64,000 nucleotides of DNA from assembly GCA_950096985.1 (NCBI GenBank), contig CATNBA010000001.1:124001-188000 (forward strand). Reading direction: 5' to 3'. The notes below the pieces were generated by a model that was given only the letters and a program-made list of their open reading frames with translations, made no database searches and was not told the origin of the DNA. Of this stretch, positions 24,585 to 30,941 are shown in pieces. Origin of the DNA: an uncultured Candidatus Melainabacteria bacterium. Lineage in GTDB: Bacteria > Cyanobacteriota > Vampirovibrionia > Gastranaerophilales > Gastranaerophilaceae. Position 1 is the first letter of the stretch; every line of letters starts with the position of its first letter. A program made the position numbers and the translations under genes.

Positions 24585-25394
24585 TTAAACCTCGATTAAA
24601 TCTCTGAAATAGACAGGCTGTGTCAATTTCTTTGTCGCGACGCAATAATCGCACACACCGCAGCGGACGGGTTCGACCTTCCCCGCCTTTAATTGCAGAA
24701 TTCGCGGAACATTCTTTTCAACTTCATAAAGAATCGGAGCAAAGTCTGTTCCGTTTTCAGCAAAGCCGACAATTTCCCGGTTCGGGACTTTTTTCTTGTC
24801 AACAGCTGCAAGATAAACTGAAAGACGTTCTTCGCCTGAGCAAATCGCTTCAATTTCGCGATATATTGCAGCTTGTATGTCATAGCCCCACCATTCAACA
24901 AAAGAAACAAACGTCCCTTCGTCTTTAACCCAAAAACGCTCGCAAATATCTTTGACATATTTCAGGTCAACAATTGCTCGTTTTCTCAAATAAGAATCGA
25001 GTTTGCACTTCCATTTCGCCCCGAAAAGCTCCGCTGTCAGAATGACTTGTTTTTCACCTGACATATAGAACATGAACATTTCGTCACGTTCGAGCATTTG
25101 AATTGTGTCGTTTGTTTTCTGAAATTTCGCATACAATTCAGCGTCTGTTTTTCTGAAAATTTCAGGGTGTTTTGCTTTGAACAAGTTCAATGTCCCTTCA
25201 AAGTGTGCGTCGATATACGAACCGAGAAGCGTTGCTTCTGTGATTTCGTCAACCCATTCTCCGCGAAGTTTTGCAATTGCTCTTGCTTCGCAACCGCGTT
25301 GTTTCATTGTTCCGCAAAAGTCCTTGTATTGACTGACTGACAAATATTCTTGATTTGCTTCTTGTGAATAATAATTCGCTTCAGTCAAAAACAT
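24585..25394 (-). CDS. RecE-like PD-(D/E)XK exonuclease
   Basis: 269 residues from ATG at 25394, which overlaps the RecT stop (TAATG). The DUF3799/exonuclease VIII pattern is visible: LSVSQYKDFCGTMKQRGCEARAIAKLRGEW, then ATLLGSYIDAHFEGT, and the catalytic AKWKCKLDSYLRKRAIVDLKYVKD (D...D-x-K) with EWWGYDIQAAIYREI after it. A Cys pair near the end (CGVCDYC) resembles iron-sulphur or zinc-binding ends of related nucleases. Together with RecT it should provide single-strand annealing recombination. Confidence 0.88.
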   Translation of the reverse strand: MFLTEANYYSQEANQEYLSVSQYKDFCGTMKQRGCEARAIAKLRGEWVDEITEATLLGSYIDAHFEGTLNLFKAKHPEIFRKTDAELYAKFQKTNDTIQMLERDEMFMFYMSGEKQVILTAELFGAKWKCKLDSYLRKRAIVDLKYVKDICERFWVKDEGTFVSFVEWWGYDIQAAIYREIEAICSGEERLSVYLAAVDKKKVPNREIVGFAENGTDFAPILYEVEKNVPRILQLKAGKVEPVRCGVCDYCVATKKLTQPVYFRDLIEV

Positions 25395-26350
25395 TACTTG
25401 TCCCCTTTTGTAATTGCCTGACAAGTACGACAAAGCGGTTTGCTGAAGTGTTTGTTTGAATAACTGTTTTCAGCCCATGAAATTTTCTTTCCGCAGCTTT
25501 CGCAGAAGAATTCTTCAGTCTGATTTTCTTCTTTCGGACCTGGTCCCGCAGGAAGAATTTCAGAAGTTGTTGTTTCAACGGGATTTGCTTCGATTTGCTT
25601 CACTTGTTCTGTATATATATTTTTTACAACTGGAGCTGCGGGAAGGGTTTTTGAATCAGTTTTGTTGAATTCAAATTCTGACGCTTCTTCATAAGCTCGA
25701 AGTTGTTCAGGGTTTTCAAATACTTTTTCAACATTCTTCAGGTTTAATCGAAGAACGGTTTTTTTGTACATTTCGCCCGGTCGATTTTTCCATGCTGAAG
25801 AATTAGCAGCTTTTGAATAATTTGTGCGAACTTCGTCCATTTCTTCTTTTGACATTTGAGCTGAAACGGAACTTTTGTCTGTAAATAAGACAATCGAAAA
25901 AGCCCCTTCAATTGCTTCGTTATTGAAGCGAAGCGGCTTCCAGTTTATAAATTTTTTATTGTCTTTGACTTCAACTTCGTAGAAATCACCCTTGCGAACA
26001 ACCTCTGTTGTAATTTCTTCAATAGGCTTGACGGAATAGAGCTTTGCGAGCTTCTTTTCTCCCTTGTAATCTGTTTGAAAATTGACGTCTTTTTTGCCTG
26101 TATCTTTGTTTTTGTACGGTATCAAGTAGCATTCCTTGTTCATAAAATCAAGCCCAAGAATTGCCCCTTTCATAAGCCCTTTAACAACTGAACCCGGTTC
26201 AACTTCTTCAATATCGTCAATGCTATCAAGAGCGGAAAGACAGTTTTGAACAAATTTTGTTTGATTAAAATTCTGCGGTAATTGTGCAGCTTTTTGAATC
26301 AGTGTTTCTGTCAGCTGCTTTTGAATAGCGAGTTGAAATGCGTTTTCCAT
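25394..26350 (-). CDS. recT: RecT family annealing protein with C-terminal zinc ribbon
   Basis: 318 residues. The core has the RecT layout (IQKAAQLPQNFNQTKFVQNCLSALDSI, then GLMKGAILGLDFMNKECYLIPYKN and FQTDYKGEKKLA). After a linker (EILPAGPGPKEENQTEE, shared with another protein here), a zinc ribbon C-x2-C...C-x2-C lies at about 281-312, as in many Firmicutes phage RecT proteins. It anneals complementary single strands exposed by the adjacent RecE-like nuclease. The 42-base linker repeat at 25521-25562 suggests recombination within the phage. Confidence 0.93.
   Translation of the reverse strand: MENAFQLAIQKQLTETLIQKAAQLPQNFNQTKFVQNCLSALDSIDDIEEVEPGSVVKGLMKGAILGLDFMNKECYLIPYKNKDTGKKDVNFQTDYKGEKKLAKLYSVKPIEEITTEVVRKGDFYEVEVKDNKKFINWKPLRFNNEAIEGAFSIVLFTDKSSVSAQMSKEEMDEVRTNYSKAANSSAWKNRPGEMYKKTVLRLNLKNVEKVFENPEQLRAYEEASEFEFNKTDSKTLPAAPVVKNIYTEQVKQIEANPVETTTSEILPAGPGPKEENQTEEFFCESCGKKISWAENSYSNKHFSKPLCRTCQAITKGDK
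25521..25562 (-). repeat. 42-base linker-coding repeat, copy 2
   Basis: Identical to 15753-15794. Encodes the linker between the RecT core and its zinc ribbon. Confidence 0.9.
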
Positions 26351-26378
26351 GTCCTTTTCTCCTTCTCCTTTTCAGGTT

Positions 26379-26430
26379 TAGTCCTCAATGAAGCGGACAG
26401 ACGGAATTGTCGTCCGCTCGATGAAGACTA
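26379..26430 (-). promoter_or_regulatory. Structured leader hairpin before recT
   Basis: The 77-base gap before recT folds on the leftward RNA into an outer TAGTC/GACTA pair, near-repeats TTCATCGA and TTCATTGA as internal loops, and a strong inner stem GCGGAC-GAC / GTC-GTCCGC. There is no U tract, so it is not a simple terminator. It could protect the recT message or control its translation. Confidence 0.5.
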
Positions 26431-27075
26431 ATCCTCGCAATTTTCGCAGCCGTCGCAGCAATCACAAGAAGCCGTTTGCATTGCAAGGTTTTTGAGTGCT
26501 TCTCTGACAACTGGCGGAATATTATTCGGAGCGATAACGTTGACATCTATGTTCGGAGCTTTGTTCGCTTTTTTTTGATAAGGTCTGCCTGAATATGTTA
26601 GTTCTTCAACTGACACATTCTTTGTGTTTTGAAGCTGTGCAGCGAATTTGAACACTTCAAGCGAAAAATCTGTCGATTTTGACTTCATTAAATCGTTGTT
26701 GAATTTGTAGTCTTCTTCGTTTTCTTCATATCTCAAAGAATTTTTGTCAACTTCAATGAGTTCAGCAAATTTAATTATTATTTTTTGAGAATAAAGGCTT
26801 TTGTTCGGGTTTTCTTTTATTTCCTTGAGAAATAGCTCTTTTTTTTCTTTCATTGACGCTTGAATTGCTTTTCCGAGAGTTTCTTCGTCGCTGATTCCTT
26901 CGTCAATTGTTTCACCTTCTGCAAGTTCAATTTCTTCAGCTTCTGCTGCAAGTTTTGCTTTTTCTTCATCTGTCAAGCTGTGTTCCTGTTCGATTTCATT
27001 GTTGATAATGTCGTCGTGAGAAATGCCTTCTTGTTCAAGGTATTCTTTCAATTCTGTGTTTGTTTGTTCTGACAT
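26428..27075 (-). CDS. Acidic early protein with Cys-rich C-terminus
   Basis: 215 residues, strongly acidic at the N-terminus (TDEEKAKLAAEAEEIELAEGE), ending in CDCCDGCENCED, which could bind metal. Similar acidic proteins lie between SMC-like ATPase and RecT genes in other phages, but no function is known. GGAGAAAAAAC precedes the start; stop is TAG. It is followed by a structured gap before recT. Confidence 0.6.
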   Translation of the reverse strand: MSEQTNTELKEYLEQEGISHDDIINNEIEQEHSLTDEEKAKLAAEAEEIELAEGETIDEGISDEETLGKAIQASMKEKKELFLKEIKENPNKSLYSQKIIIKFAELIEVDKNSLRYEENEEDYKFNNDLMKSKSTDFSLEVFKFAAQLQNTKNVSVEELTYSGRPYQKKANKAPNIDVNVIAPNNIPPVVREALKNLAMQTASCDCCDGCENCED

Positions 27076-27103
27076 TGTTTTTTCTCCTTTTCTTTGTCGC
27101 GTG

Positions 27104-27295
27104 TTATCTCAAACAAGGTTCGCCTTTGAACCCTGCAATTTTCTTTCCGCAAAAACAACCATTTGTTGATGTTTTAGGAAGTTTAATCATTCCGTTACTT
27201 CCGCAAGATTTGTCACCGTTCCAGCCAGCAACACATTCAACACAAAGGGTCATTCCTGCGTTGACTGAAATCTGTTGTTGTTTTGTGTACTTCAT
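27104..27295 (-). CDS. Small Cys-rich (zinc-binding) early protein
   Basis: 63 residues with seven Cys, including LCVECVAGW and GCFCGKK, consistent with a zinc ribbon. AAAGGAGAAC stands before the ATG. Function unknown; small zinc proteins of this kind are frequent in phage early operons. Two stable hairpins lie in the leader just upstream (27320-27351). Confidence 0.65.
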   Translation of the reverse strand: MKYTKQQQISVNAGMTLCVECVAGWNGDKSCGSNGMIKLPKTSTNGCFCGKKIAGFKGEPCLR

Positions 27296-27319
27296 TTTTT
27301 GTTCTCCTTTTGTGCTTTT

Positions 27320-27351
27320 GCCCCGAAGGGCTGCGGGTTTTTAAAACCCGC
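27320..27351 (-). promoter_or_regulatory. Tandem leader hairpins before the small zinc protein gene
   Basis: The 79-base gap folds on the leftward RNA into the palindrome GCGGGTTTTAAAAACCCGC (27333-27351) followed by GCCC-TTCG-GGGC (27320-27331), a UUCG tetraloop. The sequence after them is A-rich and leads into AAAGGAG. Likely an mRNA-stability or processing element. Confidence 0.45.
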
Positions 27352-27374
27352 CTTGTTCCCTGTTCTCCCCCGAA

Positions 27375-28805
27375 TTAAAGTTCAACAACTGTCAATTCGC
27401 TGTCGTCAGTCGTTCTCGTTGCGATAAATTGCAAGCCTGCATTCTTGCACTTTTCAAAAAGAGCAAGCCTGTTCTTGCTGGAGAGTTTTTCAACTCCGTC
27501 AATAAGAACAATTTGAAGCCCTTTGTCGTTTTTCATAGCAACATCGACACAAAGATTCAGTTTTTCGCCTTCAGACAGGTTGCTGACTGGTAAATTGTTA
27601 ATTAAAACAATGCTGCCGTCTGTTGTCATATTTTCGAGCGGCAATTCCGCTTCGCTTAATATTTGAGCTGGTAAGGTCCGAGCAAGTTCAATTTTATTTG
27701 TGAATTCTTCCGATTTTTCTATCAGAATGTCGATTTCTTCATTGATTTTCACCATTCTTTGATGTTCTGACAGGTGAATTTTCATTTTGTTTGCGGTTTC
27801 TGCTTCGTCCTGAAGTTCTTGAACATTGATTCTCTTTTTATTCAAGAACGGTTCAAACGCTTTCAGTTCTTCGTTATATTTTGAAATGTTTGTTTCAAAG
27901 TTCGCTTCAGCAACTTTGATTTTGTCAGCTTCATTTTCACCGATTTTTGACAAACGCTCTTTTGCTGCAATAAGTTCAGCTTCTAAAGACGCGATTTTTG
28001 TTTTTTGAACGGTGATTTCGTCAAGTATTCCCTGTTTAATCTTTGAAATTTCGGTTTCTTTTTCACTCTTGAATGCAGCAATTTTTGTTTCATAGTTTTT
28101 CTGCATTTCTTGAGCTTTTTCAATTTTTGCGTTGTGTTGAATAGCATTTTCAATCTTTGAATAAGTTTCTCCGATGTTGTATGCTTCCCATTTTTGAGCG
28201 TTGAAGCCTTCAGGGATAGAACGAACCATTTCTTCAACAACGGCTTTTTTCTCTTTAATTTCGCCGTTTATTTTTCTGCGTTGCTGGTAGTAAAAACCGT
28301 CTTCAGAAGCGATTTGCTGCAACACTTCGAGAATTGTCTTTGAATAATCAACAGCGGGCGGAATTTCTCCGAACCATTGTTCAATTTTGTTTAAGTCCCA
28401 GTCGTATTTTATAAGCTCAAGAAGAATTCTGTTCTGTTCTTTTTCGTCAAGCTCAATGAATTGAACCGGGTTCAACTGCATTCTTGAGAATAAATTGTTC
28501 AAAAATTCTTCAGGACGTTGAACTTCCTTCCCGTTTTCCGTGATTTTTTTGTAATCAGTCATATTTGTTCGTGGTTTTCGCTGAATAGCAATTCCGTTGT
28601 CAAATTCAATAAAAATTTCGCCTTCAGTTTCGCCGTTTTTGACAACATATTCGCGATCAGTTTTGTTTGAGAGAGCAAGACGAATTGCGTCAAGAACAGA
28701 AGTCTTTCCTGTTCCGTTAGCTCCGAGAAGTTCAAGACTTTTCCCGTCAGCTTCAAATTCGGATATTCCGAACAGATTTTTGATTTTTAATTTTGAAATT
28801 TTCAT
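27375..28805 (-). CDS. SMC/RecF-like AAA ATPase
   Basis: 476 residues. Walker A GANGTGKTS at about 28-36, a long coiled coil (about 195-370), the ABC signature LSEGEK near 424, and Walker B IVLIDGVE near 446. Architecture resembles SbcC/RecF/RecN-type ATPases shortened for phage use. With RecE, RecT and a VRR nuclease nearby it probably takes part in recombination-linked replication. The ATG overlaps the TGA of a methyltransferase remnant (ATGA). Confidence 0.88.
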   Translation of the reverse strand: MKISKLKIKNLFGISEFEADGKSLELLGANGTGKTSVLDAIRLALSNKTDREYVVKNGETEGEIFIEFDNGIAIQRKPRTNMTDYKKITENGKEVQRPEEFLNNLFSRMQLNPVQFIELDEKEQNRILLELIKYDWDLNKIEQWFGEIPPAVDYSKTILEVLQQIASEDGFYYQQRRKINGEIKEKKAVVEEMVRSIPEGFNAQKWEAYNIGETYSKIENAIQHNAKIEKAQEMQKNYETKIAAFKSEKETEISKIKQGILDEITVQKTKIASLEAELIAAKERLSKIGENEADKIKVAEANFETNISKYNEELKAFEPFLNKKRINVQELQDEAETANKMKIHLSEHQRMVKINEEIDILIEKSEEFTNKIELARTLPAQILSEAELPLENMTTDGSIVLINNLPVSNLSEGEKLNLCVDVAMKNDKGLQIVLIDGVEKLSSKNRLALFEKCKNAGLQFIATRTTDDSELTVVEL

Positions 28806-28951
28806 TCTTCATTCTCCTTGTTTGCGTGCAAATATTTCAAAATGTGAGCAATGACATCAACAGTCCAGCCATTGCCGAGCATTTTATATCTTTGTGCGTT
28901 TGAAACTCCTTCTGTGTAATTGTCGGGGAGTGTTTGAAGACGTTCGCATTC
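28802..28951 (-). pseudogene. C-terminal remnant of a C5-cytosine DNA methyltransferase
   Basis: 49 codons without a start, directly in frame after the TGA that ends the 110-residue gene upstream. The residues ECERLQTLPDNYTEGVSN followed by QRYKMLGNGWTVDVIAHIL are motifs IX-X of phage Dcm-type methyltransferases almost unchanged. All catalytic motifs (PC, ENV) are missing. The end overlaps the next gene's ATG, so a full gene once occupied this place and its N-terminal part was deleted or replaced. Confidence 0.9.
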
Positions 28952-29284
28952 TCATGCTTGCACCTTCTTGAAGTTGTATTTTGCTTGAAGTGCAGCAATT
29001 TTTCTCAAATATTCTTGTTGCAACAAGAACCATTCAAAGTGATAGTCGAGAGTGTTTTCTTTGACCATTTTTTGAACTTCGTCATGTGCTCTCGTAAGCG
29101 GAAACAAATTCACTTCGTTTGAAACTTTGTCGTGGTCCGCAAAAAATTTTGCAAGAGCTTCTTCTAAAATACTGATTTTTTGTTGTTGAGTAAGGTTTTC
29201 AGCATTTTTCTTTTTTGTAAGTAAATTACACAACGCTTGAAACAAATTTTTTCTTTCTTTTTTGTCTGTTGTTCTTTTCTTCAT
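28952..29284 (-). CDS. Unrecognised early protein (110 residues)
   Basis: Start ATG at 29284 with AAAGGGACGAAAG upstream. Basic helical start (KKRTTDKKERKNLFQALCNLLTKKKNAENL), then a helical body ending QEYLRKIAALQAKYNFKKVQA. Not recognised. The TGA stop is followed in frame by the cytosine methyltransferase remnant, so the 3' end of this gene may itself have been created by a deletion. Confidence 0.6.
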   Translation of the reverse strand: MKKRTTDKKERKNLFQALCNLLTKKKNAENLTQQQKISILEEALAKFFADHDKVSNEVNLFPLTRAHDEVQKMVKENTLDYHFEWFLLQQEYLRKIAALQAKYNFKKVQA

Positions 29285-29453
29285 CTTTCGTCCCTTTATT
29301 GTTTTGTATTCTTTTTCTGTCCCGCTCTGCCCGCCATTTTTCAAAATCTGCTCTGATTGCGGGGTTCTCGAAGTCGCGTTCTAAAATCTTGAGAAATTGT
29401 CGAGCAATAATTCTTCCGTCTGTTTCGCTTATTTTTGAAACATCAATGCTCAT
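29226..29453 (-). CDS. Small basic early protein
   Basis: 75 residues; MSIDVSKISETDGRIIARQFLKILERDFENPAIRADFEKWRAER gives a helical N-terminus and a Lys/Arg-rich tail. GGAG lies just upstream, and the start is three bases from the TAG of the Cro-like gene. It overlaps the next gene by about 59 bases. Similar small proteins follow cro-type genes in several temperate phages; function unknown. Confidence 0.6.
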   Translation of the reverse strand: MSIDVSKISETDGRIIARQFLKILERDFENPAIRADFEKWRAERDRKRIQNNKGTKDEEKNNRQKRKKKFVSSVV

Positions 29454-29456
29454 GAG

Positions 29457-29672
29457 CTACTCCGCAAATAAAAAGTCAATTGTGTAATTTGCTTGTGGAT
29501 TACGCTCAAGAAGCAATTTTTGAATTCTTTTTGCTTCTTCAATAGTGATTCCGACTTCGCCGTTCAATTTGCGACGGACCGTTTGCGGAGTGATAGCAAG
29601 TTCATTTGCAAAGTCTTCATTTTTTAAGCTGCAACGAACCATTTCCGCTTCAAGATTTTTGAATTTAGGCAT
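29457..29672 (-). CDS. Cro-like helix-turn-helix regulator
   Basis: 71 residues. FANELAITPQTVRRKLNGEVGITIEEAKRIQKLL is an XRE/Cro-type helix-turn-helix. First gene of the leftward early operon and divergent from the cI-like gene, with three operator-like sites between them, so it is expected to repress the lysogenic promoter. GGAGAAGG precedes the start. Confidence 0.88.
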   Translation of the reverse strand: MPKFKNLEAEMVRCSLKNEDFANELAITPQTVRRKLNGEVGITIEEAKRIQKLLLERNPQANYTIDFLFAE

Positions 29673-29717
29673 TTTTCCTTCTCCATTTTTCTTTTATTGA
29701 ATAAATACTCTTTTTAT

Positions 29718-29792
29718 ATTCCGTAAACGGAATAATTAAATACTATAACCATATACGGAATAAGTCAAGCATTTTTATTCAATAAACGATAT
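29718..29792. promoter_or_regulatory. Three operator-like sites between cro and cI
   Basis: O1 29718-29733 is the perfect palindrome ATTCCGTAAACGGAAT. O2 29746-29761 (TAACCATATACGGAAT) keeps the right half. O3 29777-29792 (ATTCAATAAACGATAT) matches O1 at 12 of 16 bases. Spacing of about 28 and 31 bases is compatible with cooperative repressor binding. O2 lies inside the leftward promoter and O3 at the -35 of the rightward one. Confidence 0.75.
29740..29768 (-). promoter_or_regulatory. Early leftward promoter (cro operon)
   Basis: TTGACT (29763-29768) and TAGTAT (29740-29745) on the leftward strand, 17-base spacer. O2 occupies the spacer, so repressor bound there would block RNA polymerase. 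Confidence 0.8.
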
Positions 29793-29806
29793 AAATATTT
29801 TATAAT
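29778..29806 (+). promoter_or_regulatory. Rightward (repressor) promoter
   Basis: TATAAT at 29801-29806 with a weak -35 TTCAAT at 29778-29783, 17-base spacer, overlapping O3. A second TATAAT at 29855-29860 is closer to the repressor start and may also be used. Confidence 0.6.
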
Positions 29807-29883
29807 CTGTAATAAAATGAACAAAAACTGGACTTTTAAAGGGTTTTAATGTAATATAATGAATATTAAGAAAGGTTAAGCCA

Positions 29884-30243
29884 ATGAAAAACATCGACGT
29901 CGAAAAATTAAACCAACTACGTGAAGAACGCGGATTTGCAATCAGAGAAGTTGCTGAAATTTCAGGAGTTCCGATGAGTTCTTGCTCAAAAATATTTGCA
30001 GGCTTGAACGACAATCCAACTCTTGACACGTTGAAAAAACTTGCAAAAACGCTGAATTGTATTGTTGACGATTTTCTTGTCCAAGAAAAAGAATACTATT
30101 CAGACAGAAAAACCGCCGAACTTGCGGAACAGATTTTTGAAAAACCCGAATTGAAAATTCTTCTTGACGCAAGTCGTGACTTAAACGTGTCCGACTTAAA
30201 GGCTGTTACAGAGATTGTCAACAAGATAAAAGGGGCAAAATAA
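29884..30243 (+). CDS. cI-like XRE repressor
   Basis: 119 residues. Helix-turn-helix at about 14-68 (LNQLREERGFAIREVAEISGVPMSSCSKIFAG, then PTLDTLKKLAKTLNCIVDDF), followed by a short C-terminal helix region without the LexA/S24 protease. Such short repressors are usually removed by an ImmA-type protease, and such a gene follows. Expected to hold the leftward early promoter off through the operators at 29718-29792. Confidence 0.9.
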   Translation: MKNIDVEKLNQLREERGFAIREVAEISGVPMSSCSKIFAGLNDNPTLDTLKKLAKTLNCIVDDFLVQEKEYYSDRKTAELAEQIFEKPELKILLDASRDLNVSDLKAVTEIVNKIKGAK

Positions 30244-30245
30244 TA

Positions 30246-30491
30246 ATTCTTGAAGGCTCAAAAGAAACGATTCTGAAAGAAGAATTTCTTGCAATATATG
30301 CAGAATTGCCGACTTCTGTCAAAGGTTTAGTTCTTTATGATAAAAACAAAGAAAAATTCACAATTATTCTGAACTGTCTTTTTGATTTTGCAACTCTCCG
30401 AAAAACCTTGCGACATGAATTGCTTCATATATTCAGAAATGATTTTCTTTCAATAAAAAGAGCAAGTGAAATCGAATTTGAAACCCATTAA
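30246..30491 (+). CDS. ImmA/IrrE-type metallopeptidase (short form, unusual start)
   Basis: The frame contains LVLYDKNKEKFTIILNCLF and the zinc motif RHELLHIFRNDF (HExxH), with a later EIEFETH end, matching short phage ImmA/IrrE proteins. There is no ATG or GTG. A good ribosome site (AAAGGGG) ends about seven bases before ATA/ATT codons at 30243-30248, so a rare ATT or ATA start is likely; the first TTG (30306) has no ribosome site but would still keep the catalytic core. It probably cleaves the repressor during induction. Start uncertain. Confidence 0.75.
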   Translation: MLEGSKETILKEEFLAIYAELPTSVKGLVLYDKNKEKFTIILNCLFDFATLRKTLRHELLHIFRNDFLSIKRASEIEFETH

Positions 30492-30500
30492 GGAGTAAAT

Positions 30501-30941
30501 ATGAAAAAAATATTGTTATCACTTATAATATTTTTAATCGCAGCAACAGCAGCACATGCAACCGCAACTGCGGAAATTCAGAATTGCGATGTAAAAACTT
30601 ATAAAGATTTTATTGTCCGAAAGTATATGACAAACGGTTTTTGTGTCCAGTTCCCGAATGAATATTCTCTTGTTGCTTCAAAAGAAATCAGTGGAGCAGG
30701 AACAAAAATGCTCATGAAAATGGTTGCAGGAACACGAACAAATAATCGTCTTGAAGCTCAAGCAAATTACAATTTCATTCAAAGTGGAAAAAATGTTCTT
30801 GTTCAACTGACAATTGTTTCTGTTTCAGATTCGGGAACAACTTTGCAAAAAATAAGAAATGCAAACCCGCAACAGGAAATCAACGAGCTGAACGCAGTCA
30901 ATGCTGAATTTATAGGAAATTTAAACAATGATAAAAAGTAA
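30501..30941 (+). CDS. Small exported protein in the lysogeny module (candidate conversion gene)
   Basis: 146 residues with a clear signal peptide (KKILLSLIIFLIAATAAHA, cleavage after AHA). The mature part has two Cys (NC and FC) and Ser/Thr-rich beta segments. Not recognised. AAGGAG precedes the ATG. It lies between ImmA and the integrase, is transcribed with them and overlaps the integrase start by 14 bases. An exported product made in the lysogen could alter the envelope or block superinfection, by analogy with known conversion genes. Confidence 0.7.
   Translation: MKKILLSLIIFLIAATAAHATATAEIQNCDVKTYKDFIVRKYMTNGFCVQFPNEYSLVASKEISGAGTKMLMKMVAGTRTNNRLEAQANYNFIQSGKNVLVQLTIVSVSDSGTTLQKIRNANPQQEINELNAVNAEFIGNLNNDKK

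Noticed and set aside
15982-29284. Reassignment of UGA to an amino acid in the phage
   Set aside because: Several phage genes end in TGA exactly at the start of the next gene (18663, 18971, 22902, 28802), so UGA is a normal stop; local read-through or mutation is enough.
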